Assembly (NCBI GenBank): GCA_947167745.1
Contig: CAMVJE010000026.1
Location: forward strand, 1 to 18,088
Length of the DNA stretch: 18,088 nt
Source: an uncultured Treponema sp.
Lineage (GTDB): Bacteria; Spirochaetota; Spirochaetia; Treponematales; Treponemataceae
Direction: 5' to 3'
Positions 1-7,200 of the stretch are shown in pieces. A program made the position numbers and the translations under genes. How positions within the stretch are numbered: position 1 is the stretch's first letter; each line of letters begins with the position of its first letter. The notes beneath the pieces were generated by a model. It was not told the origin of the DNA. It saw nothing but the letters and a program-made list of their open reading frames with translations, and did no database searches.

Positions 1-382
1 TTTTTTCGCAGAGTTCCTTCAAAAATTCTTCGTTCAGGACAGATTCTCCGGCCTTAGGATTTGGATTCCAAGCCGCACTTCCGACGATAACTTTTTCGGC
101 TCCCAAAGAAATAAGCTCACGGGCTTTTTTGACATCGCGGATTCCTCCGCCTACGCGCACATTTCCCCGCCGCAAGAGTGATTTGAGCAAGGGCGTGTTT
201 TTCGTGTTGCCTTTTTCGTCTGTATTACGAAGTGCCTGATCAAGGTCAATGATTGCGACCTCACCGTATTTGTTAAAATCAGAAATCAAAGAATCAGAAT
301 CGTCTCGCTGGAGAACCAAATCCTTTCCGTTTTTGAGCTGGACAACATGTCCGTCTTTCATGTCGATTGAAGCGATTACCAT
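1..382 (-). CDS. hisA: HisA-like isomerase domain, 5' part (cut by window edge)
   Basis: The first 127 residues of a (beta/alpha)8-barrel protein of the HisA/HisF family are present; the rest lies beyond the left edge. HisA isomerises ProFAR to PRFAR in cytoplasmic histidine synthesis. The N-terminus reads MVIASIDMKDGHVVQLKNGK, with the catalytic-type Asp at residue 7, then a VAIIDLDQA strand, the phosphate-binding VGGGIR loop and GAEKVIVGSAAW. The VVQLKNGK stretch resembles, from memory, the HisA-like domain found fused in front of HisIE in some bacteria more than classic HisA, which has CVRL-type sequence there. The full gene may therefore be a HisA-HisIE fusion. The start fits the family's N-terminus. 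No Shine-Dalgarno sequence precedes it; a TATAAT box ends 7 nt before the ATG. HisA-like is firm; the fusion is inference. Confidence 0.85.
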   Translation of the reverse strand, partial: MVIASIDMKDGHVVQLKNGKDLVLQRDDSDSLISDFNKYGEVAIIDLDQALRNTDEKGNTKNTPLLKSLLRRGNVRVGGGIRDVKKARELISLGAEKVIVGSAAWNPNPKAGESVLNEEFLKELCEK

Positions 383-389
383 AGACAAA

Positions 390-418
390 ATTATACAAAA
401 AAATCAGATTATACACAA
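390..418 (-). promoter_or_regulatory. Sigma70 promoter of the hisA-like gene, leaderless geometry
   Basis: On the minus strand TTGTGT (413-418) and a perfect TATAAT (390-395) are separated by 17 nt. The -10 box ends 7 nt before the ATG at 382, so transcription would begin at or within a base of the start codon, and no ribosome binding site is visible. Confidence 0.65.
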
Positions 419-420
419 TT

Positions 421-535
421 AAGAATCGGGCGCAACGGCTCCGCCGTCGGGCCTTCCACCCTTCGCTCACGCTCATTGCATCGCTCACTTCGTTCACTCA
501 GCAACTTCGGGGCTCCACGCCCTTGCGCAAAAATT
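421..535. repeat. GC-rich intergenic patch with CGAAG-centred repeats
   Basis: This GC-rich block sits in AT-rich DNA between divergent genes. Read on the minus strand it holds three CGAAG cores, in CCCCGAAGTTG, GAACGAAGTGAG and GAGCGAAGGGTG, plus short GAGCG/GAGTG periodic sequence. It has no convincing reading frame. It resembles the patches at 1799-1849, 3361-3445 and 17585-17643, especially the TGAGCGTAAGCGAA of the 3361 copy (here TGAGCGTGAGCGAA). Function is unknown; it is probably a dispersed intergenic repeat. Confidence 0.5.
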
Positions 536-547
536 TACATCATAATA

Positions 548-581
548 AGCATATTTTAGATATTATTTTACAAAATATGCT
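548..581 (+). promoter_or_regulatory. 10-bp inverted repeat, candidate operator for the secreted hydrolase
   Basis: AGCATATTTT (548-557) and AAAATATGCT (572-581) form a perfect inverted repeat around a 14-nt AT-rich centre, about 20 nt before the Shine-Dalgarno of the next gene. Size and position suit a dimeric repressor site overlapping the promoter. No clear -35/-10 pair could be fixed here. Confidence 0.4.
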
Positions 582-608
582 CTTATCCTCAAAGTAATGG
601 AGGAATTT

Positions 609-1775
609 ATGATGAAAAAGTCACTATCAATCATCGCTGCGGCTTTGCTTTCAGTCTCTCTTTTTGCAGAAGGAAGCAAAGATTATGTAAAGCAGGAAAT
701 CAATGCAAATGATCGCTGCTTGCCAACTTTCTACGAGTCAATTCTCAAAAAATGGAACTTCTCGCTTGGCTGGAAAGACGGAAATGCAAAAAAATGGAAG
801 AAAGCCGGTCTTGAAAAGGCAAAAGAGCTTATCATCCAAAATGAAGACAAAACGCCATTTGATATGGTCGTAATTGCCGAAGAACAACGCGAAGGCTACA
901 AAGCCCAGAAAGTCGTTTTCAACATCAGTGAAGAAAGCCGTGTCCTCGCTTATCTTCTCATTCCTGATGGTGGCAAAAAATACCCGGCTGCCCTCATGCT
1001 TCACGATCACGGTTCAAAATTCGTAATCGGTAAAGAAAAGATGGTCAAACCATTTGGCGACACCGAAGAAGACGCTAAGAAACTCACTGAAGCAGAAAAC
1101 TGGTCTGTAAAATACTTCGGCGGTCAGTTCCCTGGAGACGAACTTGCAAAACGCGGCTATGTTGTCTTAAGTTTTGACGCTCTTGGCTGGGGCGACCGTT
1201 CTGTTGACGGCTTCAAAACTGCCAGCCAGCAGTCACTTGGCTCAAACCTCTTCAATATGGGCACAAGTTTTGCAGGAATTATCGCACAGGAAGATTGCCG
1301 TGCCGCAAAATTCCTTGCATCTCTTCCACAAGTCGATAAAAAGAAAGTTGCCTGTATTGGATTCAGCATGGGTGGATTCCGCTCATGGCAGCTTGCCGCT
1401 TTGAGTGACGACATCACAGCTGGCGTTGCAGTCTGCTGGTTCGGCACAATGAAAGGCCACATCAAGATTGGTGACGGTCAGCTCAAGGGAAATTCTGCAT
1501 TCAGTATGCTCCATCCAACAATCGCAAAATATCTGGACTATCCTGATGTAGCAGGTCTCGCAGCTCCAAAGCCAATGTACTTTATCGGTGGCGACAGTGA
1601 CGCTGTAAATCCGACAGAAGGAACAAAGGCTGCTTACGAAGTCGTTCATAAAATCTGGAAGGCAAACAAAGCCGAAGACAAACTTAAGACAGAGCTGCTT
1701 CCAGGTGGCGGACATGAATACCTTCCGGCACAGCAGACGGCAAGTTTCGACTGGCTCGACGCGCAATTTAAATAA
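609..1775 (+). CDS. Secreted alpha/beta-hydrolase (dienelactone hydrolase/acetyl-xylan-esterase-like)
   Basis: A 388-residue exported serine hydrolase. Residues 1-20 are a signal peptide (MMKK, hydrophobic core, cleavage likely after LFA before EGSKD). The nucleophile elbow GFSMGGF places Ser at residue 253. GGDSDAVNP supplies the acid (Asp329 or Asp331) and GGGHEY the His369, so the triad appears complete. LMLHDHGSKF and AKRGYVVLSFDALGWGDR are typical strand and oxyanion regions. The family includes esterases that remove acetyl or other acyl groups from plant polysaccharides, so an accessory role in pectin or xylan breakdown fits the PL9 lyase 2.5 kb downstream; the substrate is not shown. 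An in-frame ATG exists 12 nt upstream, but the GGAGG at 599-603 overlaps it, so 609 (or 612) is the real start. Confidence 0.82.
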   Translation: MMKKSLSIIAAALLSVSLFAEGSKDYVKQEINANDRCLPTFYESILKKWNFSLGWKDGNAKKWKKAGLEKAKELIIQNEDKTPFDMVVIAEEQREGYKAQKVVFNISEESRVLAYLLIPDGGKKYPAALMLHDHGSKFVIGKEKMVKPFGDTEEDAKKLTEAENWSVKYFGGQFPGDELAKRGYVVLSFDALGWGDRSVDGFKTASQQSLGSNLFNMGTSFAGIIAQEDCRAAKFLASLPQVDKKKVACIGFSMGGFRSWQLAALSDDITAGVAVCWFGTMKGHIKIGDGQLKGNSAFSMLHPTIAKYLDYPDVAGLAAPKPMYFIGGDSDAVNPTEGTKAAYEVVHKIWKANKAEDKLKTELLPGGGHEYLPAQQTASFDWLDAQFK

Positions 1776-1794
1776 AAAGGGGAAAGCCTTCCCC
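1774..1794 (-). terminator. Intrinsic terminator for the minus-strand YkgJ-like gene
   Basis: GGGGAA (1779-1784) and TTCCCC (1789-1794) make a 6-bp stem with a 4-nt loop. On the minus strand it is followed directly by TTTTT (1778-1774). The T-run overlaps the stop codon of the convergent plus-strand hydrolase gene. Confidence 0.6.
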
Positions 1795-1798
1795 TTCG

Positions 1799-1849
1799 CA
1801 CGCACTTCGTTGCGCGCTACCCTTTCTACGGGGTACATACTACCCCGTA
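1799..1849. repeat. Intergenic hairpin patch between convergent genes
   Basis: The stretch contains a CGAAG-centred hairpin on the minus strand (GCAACGAAGTGC, with a mismatch) and a perfect 9-bp inverted repeat, TACGGGGTA (1827-1835) with TACCCCGTA (1841-1849) around CATAC. There is no T-run after the second, so it is not a clear terminator. No gene is present. Confidence 0.5.
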
Positions 1850-1855
1850 ACGCCC

Positions 1856-2338
1856 CTATAAAATCTTGAATCCCGGCATGCACTCTTTTATCATGTCGGG
1901 ATTTTCTTTTGCATAAGAGATGATTTTTTCGCCCAAGCCAGAATTGACGAGATTTTCTACATTTTGAAGGCTCTGGCGATTTATGGCAGGGCAGGTATTT
2001 TCCAGCATGACTTTGACCTGTCCGTCAATTTTTGTGGCTCGCAGAGGCCAGATTGAGCAGTCGAAAGGTTTTTCCTCTTTTGAGAGAAGGCAGCCTTTGT
2101 CACCCAAAAAAGGACAAGCCGCCTCTTCTTCACTGTCATCGCTTTTGTAAAGATGGAGCAAGTCCAGGGTGAAGCTTTCGCTCCCGGCATTTTTAAAGCG
2201 CGCCTGAGGGTACTTTTTTTCGAGTTTTTCTTTCGTTGATTTATCAAAAAGTGGCGTTTCCCACAAACTCTTCCGCCTGAACGAGCAGCAGAATCGGCAG
2301 GCGGCACAATCTTCCCCGGATAAAATTGATTTTAACAT
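1856..2338 (-). CDS. YkgJ-family Cys-cluster protein (putative Fe/Zn-binding)
   Basis: A 160-residue cytoplasmic protein. The N-terminal cluster C11-x2-C14-x2-C17-C18, followed by ACPFLGDKGCLL and KPFDCSIWPL and a late NTCPAI, is the pattern of the YkgJ/CxxCxxCC family, thought to bind zinc or iron-sulfur. The biochemical role of the family is poorly defined. The start codon follows an A/G-rich Shine-Dalgarno (AGGGGG plus AAGGG). The gene begins 11 nt after the stop of the DUF2156-like gene, so the two are almost surely one transcript, ended by the hairpin at 1774-1794. Family assignment is fairly firm; function unknown. Confidence 0.75.
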   Translation of the reverse strand: MLKSILSGEDCAACRFCCSFRRKSLWETPLFDKSTKEKLEKKYPQARFKNAGSESFTLDLLHLYKSDDSEEEAACPFLGDKGCLLSKEEKPFDCSIWPLRATKIDGQVKVMLENTCPAINRQSLQNVENLVNSGLGEKIISYAKENPDMIKECMPGFKIL

Positions 2339-2349
2339 CGCCCTTCCCC

Positions 2350-3309
2350 CTAGACAGAATAGAATTTCTCAAGCAGATTATCGGGATGGTAGCTCAATTT
2401 TGCCTTGCGCAGACCTTCCACACCCATATCTTCCTCTCGGTTCAGAAATTCGTAAGAGTCCGCTGAAGAAGCAAAGCACCAGTTAATTGCCGCATAAGCT
2501 CCGTTTGCCGCTGCCTCGGAAAGACACTTCTCAAAATGAACATCCAGCATTTTTTCAGAAATTCGAGAAGCAAGGGTCATGGCAACAGGCTTTCCATTCG
2601 TGTACAAAACTCCGCCATCTAAAGCAAAATCATCCTTATTATTGAGGGCAGTTTTTATCATTTCATGTTCCAGATTGAGAATCCGCTTGTCATCCTCACT
2701 CATCTCGACTGTAGCAAAGCGTTCTTCAAGCCACTTTTCGGCCACAAAAATCATATCTTCGGAAATAGAACAAAGATTGAGTGAACGGAATTCCCAGTTT
2801 CCCTCGTAGATTCTCTGAAAGCGGGAAACATGGTTCTTTTTTTTGTGATAAGTCTTTCCCTGCAGACTGGCCAGATTCTGCCGGAGATAAATATAATCGC
2901 AGTCGTCCCGGTTAGTCTGCCAGTCAATCTTAATTTGGGGAAAATCGCTTTTTAATACAGAGTCAATCTGATTTTTCTGACTTTCGCTCAGCAGGCAGAA
3001 TTTTACGGCCCGCCCCATTAACTTGGCATCTTCAATAATCAGGGAAATCGCCTCGCCTAAAGTGTGCTTTCGGTCAGACTCCGGCATTTTTAAATCGCAG
3101 AGCTTTAATGGAAAACCGTAGCCAGTGCGGTTCTCGGAGCCCGTGTAATAGCGGAAGAGAAATCCCTTTTCGATGGCGGTTTTGGTATCGTATTTTTTTT
3201 GAAGAAGAAAAATGTTTACAAGGGAAGTATCGCTGCCCTCCAAATCCGAGGAAAGCAGGCAATCTTTGAGACAGTGAAAATCTTTTAAAGTCAGAACAGA
3301 CCAGTTCAT
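2350..3309 (-). CDS. DUF2156 / LPG-synthase C-terminal-domain-like protein
   Basis: A 319-residue soluble protein without a signal peptide or membrane segment. It resembles stand-alone DUF2156 proteins, relatives of the catalytic C-terminal (GNAT-like) domain of lysyl-phosphatidylglycerol synthases: a FLFRYYTG region near residue 47, DYIYLRQNLASLQGKTYHKK in the middle (a helix after the Y-L pattern, then a basic run), and a closing EDMGVEGLRKAKLSYHPD. Members are presumed to move an aminoacyl or acyl group, but stand-alone versions have no assigned substrate and lack the membrane flippase half. It is the first gene of a two-gene unit with the YkgJ-like gene. No Shine-Dalgarno is seen; a -10-like box lies 10 nt before the ATG. 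Confidence 0.75.
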   Translation of the reverse strand: MNWSVLTLKDFHCLKDCLLSSDLEGSDTSLVNIFLLQKKYDTKTAIEKGFLFRYYTGSENRTGYGFPLKLCDLKMPESDRKHTLGEAISLIIEDAKLMGRAVKFCLLSESQKNQIDSVLKSDFPQIKIDWQTNRDDCDYIYLRQNLASLQGKTYHKKKNHVSRFQRIYEGNWEFRSLNLCSISEDMIFVAEKWLEERFATVEMSEDDKRILNLEHEMIKTALNNKDDFALDGGVLYTNGKPVAMTLASRISEKMLDVHFEKCLSEAAANGAYAAINWCFASSADSYEFLNREEDMGVEGLRKAKLSYHPDNLLEKFYSV

Positions 3310-3319
3310 GCGTAGGTAA

Positions 3320-3348
3320 AATATACTAAAAAATCAGCAAATCGTCAT
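3320..3348 (-). promoter_or_regulatory. Promoter of the DUF2156-YkgJ unit, very short leader
   Basis: On the minus strand ATGACG (3343-3348) and TATATT (3320-3325) are 17 nt apart. The start codon at 3309 lies 10 nt after the -10 box, so the predicted leader is about 4 nt and contains no Shine-Dalgarno. Confidence 0.45.
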
Positions 3349-3360
3349 CAAAAAAAATAA

Positions 3361-3445
3361 ATCCGCGCCCGCTATGGAGCGGCACGCCTGCGTGGTGCGA
3401 AGCACTGAGCGTAAGCGAATCGCGGAACAGCGGCAGCCAGTTGAT
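3361..3445 (+). repeat. GC-rich intergenic patch with GCGAAGC mini-hairpin
   Basis: In a 300-nt gap between divergent genes this block has CACGCCTGCG (3383-3392), then the hairpin GTGC-GAA-GCAC (3395-3405), then TGAGCGTAAGCGAA. CACGCCTGCG recurs exactly at 17611-17620, where the following hairpin is TTTTGC-GAA-GCAAAA. It has no reading frame. The rest of the gap (about 3446-3570) is AT-rich and should hold the promoter of the next gene, but no convincing box pair was found. Confidence 0.55.
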
Positions 3446-3573
3446 TACGCCCGAATTATATAAATACATATCAGAATTTTTCAAAGATTCGTATGTTTTT
3501 TATTTAGCCGAAGAATTATACTTAAGATACAGAAAATTATTATGAAATTCTGTAACATATCAATTAAAAAAAG

Positions 3574-3601
3574 GTTCTCAGTTTAAGAACACTTACGGAG
3601 G
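3574..3601 (+). promoter_or_regulatory. Leader hairpin and strong Shine-Dalgarno of the small secreted protein gene
   Basis: GTTCT (3574-3578) pairs with AGAAC (3586-3590) just before GGAGG (3597-3601), which sits 8 nt from the ATG. The small hairpin next to a consensus ribosome site may stabilise the message or tune initiation. Confidence 0.4.
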
Positions 3602-3609
3602 TTTCTCTT

Positions 3610-4116
3610 ATGAAAAAAATTCTTGCTGCTCTTACAGCAACATTCCTGCTCTCAGCTTTCTCTTTTGCAGAAGGCTACATCAACGCTAATGACCTCGAAA
3701 AAGGTCCGATTACTGCAGAAAAACACGAGGAAGATGGTTTTATTCTCGTTGCTTCTGTCGAAAAAGCAATGGAAGTAAAAAAATGCGATACACGCACTGT
3801 TGGTGACGACACTTTCACTCAGTGTATCTCTACAAAAGGTTCTGGAAACGCAAAAAAACAGGAGCGAGTTATTACTTTCCCAGTTAAAGCTGGCGAAACT
3901 GTAAAAATCCTCTGCAACAACTCTGGTTCAGGCTCACGACCTCTTCACCTCTACAATGCTGAAACTGGCGAAGATGTCAAAGTAATCGCAGCTGGCACTT
4001 ACAAGGATAACGGTCCTGTTCATATCGATTCAACAAAAATTTCTGCAGCCGGCACATATGGTGTTTACTCTACAGGTGGCGGTATGTACATCTACAAAAT
4101 CGAAATCAGCAAATAA
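3610..4116 (+). CDS. Small secreted beta-rich protein, possible lyase-associated module
   Basis: A 168-residue exported protein. Residues 1-20 form a signal peptide, with cleavage after FSFA before EGYINAND. The mature part (about 148 residues) is beta-rich: ITAEK...GFILVAS near the start, RVITFPVKAGETVKIL in the middle, SRPLHLYNAETGED, and a closing AAGTYGVYSTGGGMYIYKIEI. This layout resembles, from memory, a beta-sandwich module attached to secreted pectate lyases and other polysaccharide-active enzymes, here standing alone. Three Cys (59, 72, 102) could allow one disulfide. It lies on the same strand 112 nt before the PL9 lyase gene, separated by a terminator, so the two are neighbours with their own promoters. 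Function is not established; a carbohydrate-binding or accessory role is inference. Confidence 0.7.
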   Translation: MKKILAALTATFLLSAFSFAEGYINANDLEKGPITAEKHEEDGFILVASVEKAMEVKKCDTRTVGDDTFTQCISTKGSGNAKKQERVITFPVKAGETVKILCNNSGSGSRPLHLYNAETGEDVKVIAAGTYKDNGPVHIDSTKISAAGTYGVYSTGGGMYIYKIEISK

Positions 4117-4163
4117 TGATTTCAAATTTTTGTAAAATTTTGTTATAAATTACTCAAAAAGGG

Positions 4164-4191
4164 GGCAGACTGGTAAAGGTCTGCCTTTTTT
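4164..4191 (+). terminator. Intrinsic terminator after the small secreted protein gene
   Basis: GGCAGAC (4164-4170) and GTCTGCC (4179-4185) form a perfect 7-bp stem with an 8-nt loop, followed by TTTTTT (4186-4191). Confidence 0.85.
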
Positions 4192-4192
4192 G

Positions 4193-4201
4193 TGGTATAA
4201 T
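4193..4201 (+). promoter_or_regulatory. Extended -10 promoter of the PL9 pectate lyase gene
   Basis: TGGTATAAT is an extended -10 element with a perfect TATAAT at 4196-4201. It starts 2 nt after the terminator T-run. The -35 position falls inside the terminator hairpin and matches consensus poorly, as is usual for extended -10 promoters. Transcription would start near 4208, leaving about 20 nt of leader with AAGGAG. Confidence 0.65.
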
Positions 4202-4228
4202 AAGTAAATATTAAAAAAGGAGAAACGA

Positions 4229-7200
4229 ATGATGAAAAAATCACTCATGAACCTTTTGTGTGCTACTGCAATTTCGTGTATTGCAATGGCAGGGGCATTC
4301 GCGGACAAAAAGCCTTGGGCTGAAGTTGCCGCTCCAACCATCACAAAGGTAGAACAGTCTGGACCAAACGAAATCAAAGTTTCGTTCAACTCAGTTACTT
4401 CAAACAATGGAGCAGATAAAGGCTCTGTTGCTTTTAAATCTGATACAGGTGCTTCCGGAAGTGAGACTTACGGCCGTACCCGAAAGGAAGCAAAAGTCGC
4501 AACTCTCACTGTAAACAAATCAGGAACATATACATTTACAGTTTATGCTGAGCGAAACGGTGAAAAAGAAAAGCATGCTTCTGCTCCAGCAACCTTCAAA
4601 TATACGCTTCCACTTGTAAAAAGTTCCGTTATTGTTCGCAATCTCGGCGAGGGCAAAATGGAAGTAAAATGGACATCTGTTCCAGAGGCTGAAGGTTATA
4701 TTCTTTCCTATACTGATGCTTCTAAAAAACAGGTTTCTTTGCCACAGACAAATGAACTTCAGGCAGAAGTTACTCTTCCTGTTGGAACTGTCTCAAATTT
4801 CGTCGTAACAGCAGTTCGTGGCAACGACAAAACACCGTCTGACACAATCAAAAAAACTGCCCGAGCAGAACAGGAGCGTGTCTGGAACTTCACCGAATTC
4901 GGTACTTCTACAAACCCGAAGCGAAACAAGTTTGAGCTTCTTGATTCGGACAATCTCAAAGTCAAGTTGAGTTCATGTACTTTTGATCCAGCAACCGGAA
5001 ACATCATCGATAAAGGTGGAAAATTCGAAACATTCTTCGATGGTATTTCTTTCTATTATACAGCTATTGATCCCTTCAAAGAAAACTTTGAACTTACTGC
5101 AACTGTAACTGTTGACTACCACAACCCAATGCCAGATGGTCAGGAAGGATTTGGTCTTCTTGCAATTGACCGCCTTGGTATTGACGGCGAAGCAATGGTT
5201 ATCGCTTACAACAACTCGGCTGGCGTTATTTCCCGCAAATTCACTACTCATGTAAACGGAGTCAAAAAAGAAATTAAAGACGGTCTCGGCTCACGATTTG
5301 TAAGTGGTATCACAGATTCAATCATCGAAGAAGGTGATGCTGCAATTTCTCAGAAAGCAACCAGTGTCAGCAATGCATTCAGCTACGACCAGTCTTCTGA
5401 TGCAATCAAAACAGGCGATGTTTACCGCATCACCCTCAAAAAAGACAACACTGGTTACCATGCAATCTACAAGAGAGCAATTGCTTCTGTCGATACAGTC
5501 GAAGAATTCCTCATGTATGATACAGAAAACAAAAAACTCACTCAGCTTGATCCTGAGCATGTTTATGTTGGTTTCGCAGTTGCCCGCGGTTGTAACGCAA
5601 CTTTCAGCGATGTTGAATTCAAAGTAACTGACCCAAAAACAGATCCAGTTGCTCTTGAAGAACCTCCAGAGCTTGTTCCGCTTACAACTCTTATCGACTG
5701 TCCTGTAACTTGGTACAACACAAGCTACCCATTCGTATTTAACGCAAATTCAAATGGTACAATCACTGTTACAGATTCAAAAGGTAAAGTACACATCAAC
5801 AAAGCTAAAGTCGAGGCAAAAAAAGATTTCAGAAAAGTTATCAATATCAGCAAAGGAAACAACGACTTCACAGTTACATTTGATCCAGAAGACGGATATC
5901 GACCGGAACCAAAACAGGTTATTGCTCAGTTCAACAGCAGCCTTGATGTAAATGCATACGAAGAGAACTACAAGCCAGTAACTTACACTCACACTGTCAT
6001 TTCAATGACATTCTCCGGAAAGAACCTCTATGTTTCTCAGAACGGTTCTGTATTCGGCACTGGTACAAAAGACGATCCAATCGACCTTCTCTCTGCACTC
6101 CAGTATGCAAAACCAGGTCAGACAATTCTTCTCGCTCCTGGAAAATACTATCCAAGCGCAAGCCTTTGGATTGAACGCGGAAACGATGGTAAACCAGGTG
6201 CACGCAAAGTTCTTAAATCACAAGACCCCAACAACCGCGCTATTATTGATTTCAATGGCTCTAAAGCAAAAGTTTCTGGATTCAACCTCTATGGAAGCTA
6301 TTGGACAATCGAGAATATCGACATCACAGGTACCCCTGATGACTGTAAGGCAATTCAGGTTGCCGGTCACCACAATATTCTCCGTATGGTCGATACATAC
6401 ATGAACGGAGATACTGGTATCCAGATTTCTGGCCGCGGTTCAGAAACACCTGATAAGTGGCCAAGCTACAACTTAATTTACGGCTGTGAATCATTCGGCA
6501 ACTGTGACCCGGCTCAGAACAACGCAGACGGATTCGCATCAAAACTCACATCTGGCGAAGGAAATGTATTCCGAAACTGCGTCGCTCATCACAATGTTGA
6601 TGACGGTTGGGATTTGTACGCAAAAATTGAGACTGGCCCGATTGGTGCTGTAACAATCGATAACTGTATCGCTTACAATAATGGTCGCAAAATTGACAAC
6701 ACAGGTAAGGGTGATGGTAACGGATTCAAACTCGGTGGTGACGGTATCGCTGTTAAACACCTGATTAAGAATTCTATTTCTTTCAACAACGACTTGAACG
6801 GAATCACAACAAACTCTAACCCGGCACTCATTATTGAAGCTTGTTCTCTCTACGGCAATAAAGCAACAAACCTTAACCTCTATGGCAAAGGTGATGCAGC
6901 CAAATACCCGAGAACTGTACAGTCGAAGGGAGTTCTTTCACTCGAAGGTGTTGGTGGTGACAAATTCGACGAAGAAAAAGACCCGGGTATGAAAAAGCGT
7001 CTGGAATCAGATGACAACTTCTTCTTTGATGGTGCACAAGCAATCAACAAGAATGGCGAGAAACTCGGCAACGATTCATTTGTAAATGTTGATTTCAGCA
7101 CGATTTCAAATGGTCTCAGCTCAGACGGAAAGTCATTCAACAGACTTTCTCGCTCTGCTGACGGTGTATTTGAACTTGGTGACATGTTCAAACTTTCAGA

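Noticed and set aside
597..608. An earlier in-frame ATG for the secreted hydrolase
   Set aside because: The GGAGG ribosome site overlaps this codon, and the signal peptide is normal when started at 609 or 612.
1383..1883. A 166-codon open frame antisense to the hydrolase gene
   Set aside because: It runs through the terminator and hairpin patch and has no recognisable domain or ribosome site.
4229..4285. Lipoprotein signal (Cys17) in the PL9 lyase
   Set aside because: The AIS-C context is a poor lipobox, and a clean AFA signal-peptidase I site follows at residue 25; kept only as a minor alternative.
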